In this document: piece after piece, positions 43,196 to 53,000 of the stretch
How the letters are laid out: every line of letters starts with the position of its first letter
How positions within the stretch are numbered: position 1 is the first letter of the stretch
NCBI GenBank assembly: GCA_002420305.1
Contig: DIHT01000169.1
Coordinates: 34,120-97,098, forward strand
DNA length: 62,979 nucleotides
Origin: Akkermansiaceae bacterium UBA5689
GTDB taxonomy: Bacteria > Verrucomicrobiota > Verrucomicrobiia > Verrucomicrobiales > Akkermansiaceae
Direction of reading: 5' to 3'
The notes under the pieces: model-generated
Seen by the model: only the letters and a program-made list of their open reading frames with translations
Database searches by the model: none
What the model was told of the DNA's origin: nothing
Program-made: the position numbers and the translations under genes

Positions 43196-44227
43196 ATGAA
43201 GCCGTTGCCACCATTGATCCTGGCTCTGTTGCTGACCGGGTGCACCGAGAACACCTCAACGGACGCACTCGAAAGCACTCCTACCGCGCCGAATATCGCT
43301 GCAGTGACAGTAGCCGAGCCGGTCCTGTTTGTCGCTGCCGGACTAAATACCAACGGATCACTGGTCAGAAATTATCAACGCGGCCTACAATACGCCATCG
43401 AGTATTTCGGCCGCTACGGGCCATATTATGTCTATTTACTGGGATCCGATAGCGAGCAAAGCGTGCGCCACATCTATCATCAGCGAGCCCTGACCCGAGC
43501 CAATCCGGATGCTCGTCTGGGCTCTCCGGAAGAACAAACGCAGGAGTTCCTCAGCCGACCAAATGTCGTTAACGAGATAAGATCCGTTTTATCGGGCAAG
43601 GCGGAAGGAGGACTGACATGGACTCAGGATCCTCCGATTCTCTACGAGGATGTCACGACGAACGCTCACGGCAGAGAGAAGGACCCGGTTGAAAATACAT
43701 GGGGAGCTCTTCATGAGTACCACCATGTCTTTCAGATAGCCCACTGCGACACCAAGCAGGAGCGAACCTCTGAAAAAAATATCAACTCGTGGATATCGGA
43801 GGGCATGGCGACCTACAGCTCTGCTAAGTTCATGGGAAATCTGGGACTCAGCGATTTCGAGGACTACATGCTTCAGCTGAGAACCTCAGGAGCCAACATT
43901 GGTCGCCCTAGCATTAACGAGTTCCTCCGTGAAAGTTCCGACTGGCAACTGCATGACGAGGGGTATTGGGATACAGGTGAATTCGCACAGGTCTACTACA
44001 TGCTAGGGGCCTGGGCCACCGCATACCTCATTCACGTTCTTAAAGTCGAAGAGGAAATCGTGTTGAGGGACTGGTATTACGATATTCCCCGGATGGGAAA
44101 ATCTGCAGCGTTCAGGAAACACATGGGCGTATCCCTCACTGAGTTCTACGGGAAATTTGACGCGTTTATTCGACAGACGGATGATGTAGTCATGCAAATA
44201 TTTGACGGTCAGACAGAAGACAACTGA
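43196..44227 (+). CDS. HExxH lipoprotein, putative gluzincin
   Basis: A 343-residue lipoprotein from ATG 43196 (lipobox LLLTGC, cysteine 16). It has HEYHH (residues 173-177) and SWISEGMATYSS (Glu202 as likely third zinc ligand), the layout of MA-clan metallopeptidases. A longer in-frame start at 43130 gives 22 residues without sense before the lipobox. No named family is recognised; the C-terminal third (about 250-330) is helical and has a tyrosine-rich patch (VYYMLGAWATAYL). The next gene begins 24 bases later. Located at the outer membrane or periplasm. Confidence 0.78.
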   Translation: MKPLPPLILALLLTGCTENTSTDALESTPTAPNIAAVTVAEPVLFVAAGLNTNGSLVRNYQRGLQYAIEYFGRYGPYYVYLLGSDSEQSVRHIYHQRALTRANPDARLGSPEEQTQEFLSRPNVVNEIRSVLSGKAEGGLTWTQDPPILYEDVTTNAHGREKDPVENTWGALHEYHHVFQIAHCDTKQERTSEKNINSWISEGMATYSSAKFMGNLGLSDFEDYMLQLRTSGANIGRPSINEFLRESSDWQLHDEGYWDTGEFAQVYYMLGAWATAYLIHVLKVEEEIVLRDWYYDIPRMGKSAAFRKHMGVSLTEFYGKFDAFIRQTDDVVMQIFDGQTEDN

Positions 44228-44251
44228 AGGCTCTTCCACCCACAGCGAAAA

Positions 44252-45340
44252 ATGACACCGCGTTACGTATTCCTCATTCCCCTCTTCTTTTCATGTTTCC
44301 AACTGAAGGCTTCTCAGCCGTTTCATATTTACTCTCCAAGTTCGAAGGAAAATACGCTTTGGATTGTGAAGGCAACACCGCGGGGAGAACGCCTCGATCT
44401 GCAGCTCGCTACAAAGGTGAATCTCGATTTTCCCGGTCGTGTCATCACCGCGCATCCAAGCAAACCACTACTTTACGTCACGGCCACGGGTGGGGATCCC
44501 GGCAAGGTGCCGGGAGCGGCAGTATACCTGACAGAGGACGGCTCCTACCAGAAGCATCAGAACATCAACTTCAATGACGGAGCCTGCTATCTTTCCCTCG
44601 ACAACAAAAACAGGCACCTACTCGGAGTCAGCTATGGGAACGGCCGGCTCAATGTCTACCCACTTGACGACCAGGGAATACCCGGGAAGGCCATTACCAC
44701 GGTGGACGAGGGCAAACGGGAAGCCCACTGCGTCCTCCTGCCCCCGGATGGCAAGAACATCTACATACCCTACGTAAAGGGAAACCTTGCCCTCCTGCAG
44801 TATGCCTACGACGGGAAGACCGGAAAGATCACCCCCCTCGAACCCAAGGACGCCAAGCCTCCCCTCGGATCAGGACCCCGCCACATGGCCTACCACCCCA
44901 CCCTCCCAATGGTCTATTTCAGCAACGAGCAGGGCATCGGCCTGTCCTCCTACCGACGGGAAGCCAATGGCCAGCTCAAGGTGGAACAGGACATAAGCAT
45001 CCTGCCCCCCGGCATGTCCAAGATAGGTCTCAGCGCATCCGACCTTCTCATCACCCCGGACGGGAAATACCTCTTTGCCGGCCTGCGCGGGCACCGCCAG
45101 GAGTTTGACCGCATCTCCCGCTACCGTGTGCTGGAGGACGGAAAGGCCGAGTTCCTTGGCCTGACTGAGGCCGACAAAATCCCTTGGGGTCTGACTCTCT
45201 CTCCGGATGGAAAATTCTTACTGGTCTCCGCTACCGTCGGGGCAAGCCTTAGCGCTTACAGGATCTCCCCGGACGGCGGCTTGAAGAAAGTGGCATCACT
45301 GGCATGGGACCCGAGGATGTCCGACTTGATCGCCAGATAA
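44252..45340 (+). CDS. Exported lactonase-type beta-propeller protein
   Basis: A 362-residue protein of the 6-phosphogluconolactonase-like/lactonase seven-bladed propeller family (YbhE type). Family segments are ITAHPSKPLLYVTA near residue 70, HCVLLPPDGKNIYIPY, SGPRHMAYHPTLPMVYFSNE, and WGLTLSPDGKFLLVSA near the end. A signal peptide (MTPRYVFLIPLFFSCFQLKA) suggests export, unlike the cytoplasmic 6-phosphogluconolactonase, so it probably acts on another substrate. Its central part (about 44690-45170) is more C-rich and less like the flanks in codon use. It ends 55 bases before the convergent DUF1080 gene. Confidence 0.9.
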   Translation: MTPRYVFLIPLFFSCFQLKASQPFHIYSPSSKENTLWIVKATPRGERLDLQLATKVNLDFPGRVITAHPSKPLLYVTATGGDPGKVPGAAVYLTEDGSYQKHQNINFNDGACYLSLDNKNRHLLGVSYGNGRLNVYPLDDQGIPGKAITTVDEGKREAHCVLLPPDGKNIYIPYVKGNLALLQYAYDGKTGKITPLEPKDAKPPLGSGPRHMAYHPTLPMVYFSNEQGIGLSSYRREANGQLKVEQDISILPPGMSKIGLSASDLLITPDGKYLFAGLRGHRQEFDRISRYRVLEDGKAEFLGLTEADKIPWGLTLSPDGKFLLVSATVGASLSAYRISPDGGLKKVASLAWDPRMSDLIAR

Positions 45341-45395
45341 CGCTCGAAGATCCTTCTCTTTCCCAAGCGCCCCCTTTTTATTGGCATCAAAGTCG

Positions 45396-46169
45396 CTACC
45401 TCTCGGTCTTTCTATCACTCTCCGTCTTTACGTCTCCCCCAAGGACCATTCCAAGCTCTTCCGCCCGTCCGGCCGGCAGCTCCATGATACTGACCTTGCG
45501 AAAATGGATCTCGGCACCTTCCGCTTCGAGACAGAGAAAGCCCTTTCGTCCATCTGCCTCTCGGATACCGTTTACAAATTTTCCGTTGATGGAGAGCTTC
45601 ACAGTTCCGTCGACAGCGACAACCACGTAGCGATTCCATTCCCCCTTGCCCTTGCAGCGCATCTCATAGGACATACTACGGTTGCCTCGCGGATTCTCGG
45701 GAACAGCCTTCATCCCGCCCGCACCAAATAATTCCCCGCTAACGTAACCCAGGTGGCGCGGCTTCCCGTTTCGGTGGGCATGAATGTAGGGCCACTCCAA
45801 TTCCAGCATCTGCACCTCCATACCCCGGGGCAACCTGTTCCCTTCTGGCTTCGCATCACTCCAGAGAAAAACTCCCGAATTTCCTCCCGCTTCCATATGG
45901 CGCCACTCGACGACAAGGATGAAATTCTCATACATCTTCGTTGATCTCATCACTCCGATTGGCTTACCGGTGCAAACTAGGAGACCGTCCTTAACTGACC
46001 AAGTATCGGGTGAAGTATTCACATCGATCCAATTGGTCAGATCCTTACCGTTAAACAAATCCACGAACGCAAGTTCGCCTGATTGCTCTGATTCACTTTC
46101 ATTTGCGAGACTCGCAACCACGAGTGCGAAGAAAAGCGTTACTGCTGCCACGGAACGGAATGTGCGCAT
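45396..46169 (-). CDS. Exported DUF1080 protein (3-keto-disaccharide hydrolase-type fold)
   Basis: A 257-residue exported protein of the DUF1080 family (concanavalin-like fold), very common in Verrucomicrobia and Planctomycetes; some members are 3-keto-glycoside hydrolases. Signal peptide MRTFRSVAAVTLFFALVVAS; then FVDLFNGKDLTNWIDVN, NFILVVEWRHMEAGGNSG and RGMEVQMLELEW. Length is normal for a single-domain member. The start is set at ATG 46169. No partner GH or dehydrogenase gene is adjacent. Confidence 0.92.
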   Translation of the reverse strand: MRTFRSVAAVTLFFALVVASLANESESEQSGELAFVDLFNGKDLTNWIDVNTSPDTWSVKDGLLVCTGKPIGVMRSTKMYENFILVVEWRHMEAGGNSGVFLWSDAKPEGNRLPRGMEVQMLELEWPYIHAHRNGKPRHLGYVSGELFGAGGMKAVPENPRGNRSMSYEMRCKGKGEWNRYVVVAVDGTVKLSINGKFVNGIREADGRKGFLCLEAEGAEIHFRKVSIMELPAGRAEELGMVLGGDVKTESDRKTER

Positions 46170-46577
46170 CCCTCAAGCTAGCTTCTCGACATCACGAAGC
46201 AACCCTGCACAGGCAGTAGTTCCTGTTCCGATCAAAATCTCATGCATCGGGTCCGACGGACCGTGACAGAGTCTTGACGAAAAGGAAAGCCCCTCTCAAA
46301 GTCAGGATCTGCTGGTTGCGGCATTTTGTGCCCCTCTGGCGGTGGTCACGAAACCACCAAATCTAATAGCGATGAGCCCGCGGCCGATGCGCATTTAAGA
46401 TAAAGGAGCATAAGAAAATTTAAAGACGAGGTCTTCTGGCTCGTAGGACCGTTTATCCCTCTCTCCCAGCCGTTGACACCTTCCTATCGGTCCCTCGAAT
46501 TCATAGCCCGAAATTGCCAGTCGCGCGGGAGCGAAAACACCAAGAGCTCCCGGAAATTCTTTGTCATTTCACAAATT
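46170..46577. other. Intergenic region between divergent DUF1080 and cupredoxin genes
   Basis: About 400 bases with no credible gene. A short hairpin GGTGGT-CACGAA-ACCACC lies in it (near 46340-46360), and AT-rich stretches near 46400-46430 could hold a promoter for either gene. I see nothing that I can identify with confidence. An in-frame ORF extension of the cupredoxin gene from 46473 is rejected because the signal peptide begins at 46578. Confidence 0.4.
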
Positions 46578-48305
46578 ATGAAAATACATGTCATCACATG
46601 GATAAGCTGTGTGACCTTTATCAGCTATACTGCCGCTCGGTCAGAAACTGAACCGCCAGTATGGTCAGCGAAGCCGGATCGAGAAATCACGATCAGCATG
46701 GTTCCCGCAAAGATGGCATATGACACGACACTGCTTCGTGTCCGACCAGGAGCAAAGGTTAAGCTGAATCTCAAAAATCCAGATGACCTCGAACACAACC
46801 TTGTTCTCATAAAGAATGACCCCGAGGATCCGCAGGGTGAACGCTTTGCCGCACAATGCATCGAACTCGGGGCCGACGGCCCTAAGCTGGCATGGACTCC
46901 TGACAGCCCAAGGGTTTTGGCAAAATCCGGAATGGTAGGCCCGAAGAAAGAGCACGAGATGTTCTTCAAGGCGCCTAGCGAGCCTGGTGATTACCCATAC
47001 CTTTGCACCTTCCCGGGACACTCAAAGTTGATGCGAGGCATTCTTAAAGTTGGAAGCAGCGACCCCATATTCAGCAACCTGTCTTACAAAGTGTATGCGG
47101 GAGAGTTCAGAAAGATCCCCGATTTCAGGCAACTGACCCCAATAAAGACAGGCAATGCCGAATGGATAGACGTAAGGACGCTTATCGGTGGCGAGGACGG
47201 TCGAGCAATTCTCTGGGAGGGCACCTTTGAGGTCAGGACAGAAGGCGAGTGGCAGTTCTATCTCGGTTCAGATGATGGTGCGGAACTCATCATCGACGGC
47301 AAAGGCGTAGCCAGAAACGGCGGGAACTATTTTTTTCAGGTAAGAAAGGCGAAAGTCAGGTTGGAACCGGGCATCCACACAATGCGCCTTGCCTATTTCG
47401 AAGGCGGTGGACCCGAGGCCTTGTCTTTGGTCGCCGACCTCAAAGGGGCTGAGGACATGATCTTCACTCCTGATATTACCGCAAAGACTGGTGCGCGGAG
47501 GGCCTGGCCAGGACCAAAGATTGTCAAACTGCGAAAGCCCGATGAGGCGCTTGTATTCAGAACATTCCTCCGGGGTCGCTCATCGAGGTCGATCGCAGTC
47601 GCATACCCAGGTAAGGTGAACATTAACTGGAGCGCAGACTCCATGAATTTGGATCAGCTCTGGCGCGGAGACTTTGTGAATGCCGCGTCCAACTGGAATA
47701 CCCGGGGCGGAGGCAGCAACATTGCAGGTAAGGACACGGTCAGCCCTACCGGCGGGATGGCACTGCAGGTATTGGAAAGCATCGACGATCCTTGGATCGA
47801 CTATTCAGTCGGCAGCTCGCGCTACGAGAAAGACAGGGGCCCAGAGGAGTCCAAAGAGCTGATTAACTATGGGATTCCCCATCCAGACTATGAGTTCAAG
47901 GGATACGAGCTGGATGCCAATCGCTTTCCTACCTTCTGCTATACCTTCAAGGGAGTAGAGGTCGAAGACCACTACCGCCCCACGACCATGGACGGCATCG
48001 AGGCACTGAAGAGAACTGTGGTGATTCGTGGAGACCTACCATTAAACACCCATTTCCTCGCCGGGGTAAAAGGTGATTTTTTCAAGCTCCCCGACGGCTC
48101 CTATAAAATCAATGAACTGATGGCGGTAAAGATTGAGGGAGCTACCCCCCTGATTCGCAGTTCCGAGGCGCGAATGGTCAAGCCCCCAGCAAGGAAAACC
48201 GAACCCGTGAAGGAAACACGCAAGGAACTGCTTGTCCCCGTGAAGGGGGATCAAACCATAATAGTTACCTACCGGTGGATGACCGCTGGACAATTGGACC
48301 AATAA
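46578..48305 (+). CDS. Exported cupredoxin-PA14 protein
   Basis: A 575-residue exported protein. After a signal peptide (MKIHVITWISCVTFISYTAA) it has a plastocyanin/azurin-like domain (about 38-158) with copper ligands in the usual places: His73 (EHNLVL), Cys143, His148 and Met152 (YLCTFPGHSKLM). Next comes a PA14-like carbohydrate-binding domain (about 210-290, SDDGAELIIDGK), then a C-terminal part (about 300-575) of a conserved type that I cannot name, with WNTRGGGSN and ANRFPTFCYTFKG. The gene for a sorbosone-dehydrogenase-like propeller follows 13 bases later. The pair suggests copper-mediated electron transfer from a sugar oxidation at the cell surface. Confidence 0.88.
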   Translation: MKIHVITWISCVTFISYTAARSETEPPVWSAKPDREITISMVPAKMAYDTTLLRVRPGAKVKLNLKNPDDLEHNLVLIKNDPEDPQGERFAAQCIELGADGPKLAWTPDSPRVLAKSGMVGPKKEHEMFFKAPSEPGDYPYLCTFPGHSKLMRGILKVGSSDPIFSNLSYKVYAGEFRKIPDFRQLTPIKTGNAEWIDVRTLIGGEDGRAILWEGTFEVRTEGEWQFYLGSDDGAELIIDGKGVARNGGNYFFQVRKAKVRLEPGIHTMRLAYFEGGGPEALSLVADLKGAEDMIFTPDITAKTGARRAWPGPKIVKLRKPDEALVFRTFLRGRSSRSIAVAYPGKVNINWSADSMNLDQLWRGDFVNAASNWNTRGGGSNIAGKDTVSPTGGMALQVLESIDDPWIDYSVGSSRYEKDRGPEESKELINYGIPHPDYEFKGYELDANRFPTFCYTFKGVEVEDHYRPTTMDGIEALKRTVVIRGDLPLNTHFLAGVKGDFFKLPDGSYKINELMAVKIEGATPLIRSSEARMVKPPARKTEPVKETRKELLVPVKGDQTIIVTYRWMTAGQLDQ

Positions 48306-48318
48306 GAAACGACAAGCG

Positions 48319-49782
48319 ATGATAAACAGAAATATTGTATTCCTGAGTGCCCTCTGGGCGGGCTTGGCGGCAGCGCAGCAAGCAAAAGAGTCCGATTACT
48401 ACAAGGTGACCACCTTTGAGATTCCCAAAGGTGAGGTTGTCGAGGCCACGGGCTTTGCCGTCATGGACGACGGCAAGGTGGCCGTTTCTTCGAGACGGGG
48501 TCAAATCTGGACGATCGATAATGCTGATCAGTATCCTGACAAACCCGCCAAGTGGAACCTTTTCGCTGAATACCTTCATGAGCCACTTGGAATCGCCTTT
48601 CTCGATGGATGGCTTTACGCGACTCAGCGACCCGAGGTAACTAGGATGAAGGACATCGATGGTGACGGCAGAGCTGACAAATACGAGACTGTGTCAGATG
48701 ACTGGGGGGTCAGTGGAGATTATCATGAATTTACGTTCGGTTCCCGTTTCGATCCGGACGGCAACATCTGGACGGTTCATTGTCTCACCGGCTCCTACAC
48801 CAGCGAGGCGCTCTACCGTGGGTGGGTCATCAAGGTAAACAAGGACGGCACCGCAATGCCCGCTGCCTGTGGTGTCCGCTCTCCGGGTGGAATCGGGATC
48901 AATCTGCAAGGAGATGCGTTTTACACCGACAATCAAGGGACATGGAATGGATCCAGCTCGCTCAAGTGGGTTAAGCCCGGATCGTTTCTGGGTAACCCCA
49001 ACGGAAATCACCATTTTAAACACACCGGCAAGGTGATGGGCGATCGACCACCGGAACCAAATTACAGTGGCGATGGAAGAGTAATGGAAGCAAGGAAGCT
49101 GATCCCCACCTACGTCCCGCCGGCGGTCGTTCTGCCCCATGGCAAGGTTGGACAGTCGCCAACGGCGGTCGAACCCGATTCAAGCGAAGGGAAATTCGGT
49201 CCTTTTGCCGGGCAGATGTTCGTAGCCGAACAGACCTATGGACAAGTCCAGAGGGTCTTTCTGGAAAAGGTGAACGGGATTTATCAGGGGGCTGCATTTC
49301 ACTTCCTGAAGGGCTTCAGCTCAGGAAACATCGGTCTGATGATTACCCCGGAAGGCAAGATGTATACCGGTGGGAGCAATCGGGGCTGGGGCTCTTGGGG
49401 AACCAAGCTCGATAGCGTGGAACGGATCGACTGGACCGGGAAAATACCGTTCGAGATTCACCAAATGCGCGCACGTTCAGACGGATTCGAGCTGACCTTT
49501 ACCCGCCCGATCAATCCTGCTTCAGCAAAGCCTTCCTCGTTTTCATGCTCGGCGTATACCTATCGCTACTCAAAAGGATATGGCAGCCCAGAACTGGAAA
49601 ACATCGACCCTGAAATCGAGGTCGTTTCTGTGGCAGACGACGGCTTGAGTCTCCGAATTAAGCTCACGCCGCTCACTAAAGGGCATGTTCATGAGTTGGC
49701 GGCACCTGGCCTGAGAAGCATCAAGGGCTTACCTCTCTTACACGAGACCGCCTACTACACGTTGAACGAAATTCCGCAATAG
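48319..49782 (+). CDS. Exported sorbosone dehydrogenase-like beta-propeller
   Basis: A 487-residue exported protein with a signal peptide (MINRNIVFLSALWAGLAAAQ) and a six-bladed propeller of the L-sorbosone/glucose dehydrogenase-like type. Repeats include GFAVMDDGKVAVSSRRGQIW, EPLGIAFLDGWLYATQ, DIDGDGRADKYETVSDDWG, GSRFDPDGNIWTV and GLMITPEGKMYTGGSNRGWG. A C-terminal Ig-like part (about 385-487) holds FELTFTRPINPASAKP. No haem motif is present, which sets it apart from the related membrane-bound PVC-type cytochromes. The upstream cupredoxin is the likely electron acceptor. Whether it binds PQQ is not known. Confidence 0.85.
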   Translation: MINRNIVFLSALWAGLAAAQQAKESDYYKVTTFEIPKGEVVEATGFAVMDDGKVAVSSRRGQIWTIDNADQYPDKPAKWNLFAEYLHEPLGIAFLDGWLYATQRPEVTRMKDIDGDGRADKYETVSDDWGVSGDYHEFTFGSRFDPDGNIWTVHCLTGSYTSEALYRGWVIKVNKDGTAMPAACGVRSPGGIGINLQGDAFYTDNQGTWNGSSSLKWVKPGSFLGNPNGNHHFKHTGKVMGDRPPEPNYSGDGRVMEARKLIPTYVPPAVVLPHGKVGQSPTAVEPDSSEGKFGPFAGQMFVAEQTYGQVQRVFLEKVNGIYQGAAFHFLKGFSSGNIGLMITPEGKMYTGGSNRGWGSWGTKLDSVERIDWTGKIPFEIHQMRARSDGFELTFTRPINPASAKPSSFSCSAYTYRYSKGYGSPELENIDPEIEVVSVADDGLSLRIKLTPLTKGHVHELAAPGLRSIKGLPLLHETAYYTLNEIPQ

Positions 49783-50018
49783 TTTGAGTCAGAACCTTTC
49801 GAGCACGATCCCGGCAGCTGAACCATAGATCAATCCGGTCATCATATCTCACGATTTTCAAACAGATCCAGAATCTAGAATTAGTTTTTTCCTTGGACAA
49901 TGGCCGGAGAGCAGTCAGCTCCACAGTTTTCGCTTGCGATCCGCTGCTCCTGACTTCCAAGAACGCTCATAAAGACTCAGTGCTAACAGTTGCGACAGGA
50001 CTCATTAGCCGCTAGCTT

Positions 50019-50032
50019 GAGACTCATCGATT
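50019..50032 (+). repeat. Leader motif shared with the paralogue (copy 1)
   Basis: GAGACTCATCGATT lies 7 bases before the start of the CotH protein gene. The same motif without one C, GAGACTATCGATT, stands at 55525-55537, 17 bases before the paralogous gene. This suggests that both genes share a duplicated 5-prime leader and possibly regulation. Confidence 0.5.
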
Positions 50033-50039
50033 ACTCATC

Positions 50040-53000
50040 TTGAAATCCTGTCATCTGAGCGTCTTGATCGTCTGTGCGTTTGCTGCTCCAGCACTCGCCG
50101 ACCTTCTAGTTGATTTCAATTCGACCTCGCAAGATGGAGGGCCGCACCCTCAAGCGGGCTACAGCTCATACGATGCGGCACACGAAGCGTCGGGTGACTT
50201 TGTCAATGCGCGAAATTACACAGCCTTCGGAACGAGTGTTGCTCTGACCGTAGATTACCCGGATTCCAGCGACAGCAGGGTTCAGCAGATGATTGACCGT
50301 GGAGGAGGAAACGATGCGAACTGGACCGGCGCCAAGCTTGATCTCATTACAGATTGGATAGGAGTGGACACCCGCACCAGCAACGGCGGCAACGGAAACT
50401 ATGACGAGATCAACGGCAACCCAACCCGGATTACCTTTACCTTGGAAAACATTCCACCTGGCACTTACCGCTGGCGCTCCTATCACCACGATACCGAGCA
50501 CATGAATGGGCTGTTCGTCGTCGATTATTCCACCGATGGGGGAGGTTCCTACCAAAGGGTAGAAGGCCCACTACCTTCCGGAGCATTCCGCCAGACTGAC
50601 AGCACTCGCGGCGGAATCCCGGAATCCGACATGGTCTATCGTGGACCCGATCCAGAAAGCTTGCCCTCGACCGTGGAGTTCGACTTCGCGACCGCCCCCG
50701 GGCAAGACGTAGTTGTCCGCGTTACCCCACTATCCTCCACCGCTGTGCACGCACAGTTTGCCGTCATTAACGGCTTTGAAATCCTGCAGACCGCACCACC
50801 CGATTCACCCACCGATATCACTCTCTCCAGCACAAGGGTTTCGCGCAGTGCACCGGTGGGAACCCTAGCAGGCACCCTTAGCACGTCGGATGTCACACCC
50901 GATGACTCCCACTCCTACGTACTCGTAGCTGGAAAAGGAGATGTCGATAATACTAAATTTGACATTGTTGGCGATCGGCTCGTCACCAATCGCAACCTCA
51001 GCTCCCTTCCGCTCGGATCACCCTTAAATGTCCGTATCCGCACCACTGATATCCTTGGAAACTATTTCGAGAAAGCCTTCGTCATCGAACTCGTGAATGA
51101 CGCCGATAATGATGGCCTCGATGATGACTGGGAGCTCACTTACTTCGCTGACCTGACCGTCGCAAGCGGCACTGGAAACAACGACAGTGATGCCCTTGAT
51201 AATCTGAGAGAGCAGGAGCGTGGAACCAGCCCCGTTATCGCTGACACCGACAACGACGGGCTGAATGATGACCTCGAGGACGGAAGTGGTGTTTTTCGGG
51301 GCGCTGGCAACCCAGGCTCCAATCCACTCTTAGCCGACACCGACGGTGACGGCCTGACTGACGGGATCGAAATCTCCAGTGAGAACGGTCATGTCACAGA
51401 TCCTAATCTAGTCGACAGCGACGCTGACAACTTCAGTGATCCCGTTGAGCTGGCGGAGGGCAGCGATCCCAATAACCCGACGAACTTCCCTGACGTCCTT
51501 CTCCCTCTCATTCTGAACGAAATCATGACCCGCAACGAGATCGGGATACAAGATGGCTATGGCACGCGCGAAGATTGGATTGAAATCCACAATCCTAATC
51601 CAACTGCAGTGGACCTCGATGGCTACTTTCTCACCGACGACCCTTCTCAACTTACCAAATGGAACTTTCCCAGCATCGAGATCCCGGCAAGCGGCTATCT
51701 CATTGTGTTTGCCTCGGGCATCAACACGGTAGATCCCGACGGAAATCCACACACCAACTTTAAGATGGAATCTGTAGGAGAGTATCTTGCAATCGTTCGA
51801 CCCGATGGAACCTCGATCGACAATTCTTTCCACCCTAGCTTCCCCGAGCAGTTTGCGGATATCTCCTATGGTTCTCAATCAATTGATGGCGCCCGGGCTT
51901 TTTTCAGCCTCCCCACTCCGAATGAGGCAAACGGATCAGGAGTCCCTGGCGTAGTCAAGGATACCAACTTCAGCATTAAGCGCGGCTTCTACGATGCTCC
52001 CTTCAGGGTTGCGGTGACCAACGACACTCCCGGCACCATAATTCGCTACACCCTCGACGGGTCGCGTCCTTCTGAATCGGATGGCAATGTTTACACTGAA
52101 CCTGTGCTAGTGGATACAACCACCACTCTCCGCGCAATCGCCTACCGCCCCGGGTGGCTTTCCTCCAACATCGACACTCAAACCTACATTTTTGTCGACG
52201 ATGTCGCTCAGCAACCAGCCAATCCTCCCGGCTGGCCGGCAGACTGGTCAAACTCTGGTGATCCGAGCGCGATCCACCCTGCAGACTACGAAATGGACCC
52301 GCGGGTTGTCCGTAACACCCTACCCGGCTATGGCATACGGGAAGCTCTCCTCGATATTCCCAGTGTCTCAATCGCGATGGAACCTCGCGACTTCCTCAAT
52401 GCCGAGGGACAATCGGCAACCGGGATCTATTCGAATCCTCGCAGCCGCTTCGAACGACCGTGCTCCATCGAATATATTCGGCCCGATGGCATTCGTGGAT
52501 TTCAGTATGACGCCAAAATCGAAGTCCATGGCAACGCAAGCCGCCGTGCGGCCCGAATGCACAAACACTCCCTGAGGGTGACCTTCACGACAGAGTTTGG
52601 AGGACCCGGGCGCCTCGAATACCCTCTTTTTCCCGAGTCTCCCGTCGACCAGTTCAACAAACTTGTGCTCCGAGCCTGCTTTACTGACTCGTGGGGATTA
52701 GTTTCCTGGGCCAGCAACCGATATCGACCGAACGACTCTCAGTATTTTCGGGATGTCTGGATGAAGGAAAGCCTGCGCGACATGGGACAACCCTCGAGCT
52801 ACGGCAATTTCGTCCACCTCTACGTCAACGGCCTTTATTTCGGACTTCACAATCTCACTGAGCGCCTTGAGGACGATTTCTGGGCGGAGCATCTTGGTGG
52901 CGCCAAGGAAGACTGGGAAATCAACAAGGACCTCAGCGGAGGCGGCAGTCGGTGGAACCAGATGATGAGTCTTGCGAATGGAAACATCACCAGCGCCAGA

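Noticed and set aside
51100..51480. Short repeated DNA (GACACCGACGGTGACGG-like) resembling a repeat array
   Set aside because: These are codons of thrombospondin type 3 calcium repeats within a gene, not a CRISPR or intergenic repeat; the same holds for 56350-56780.
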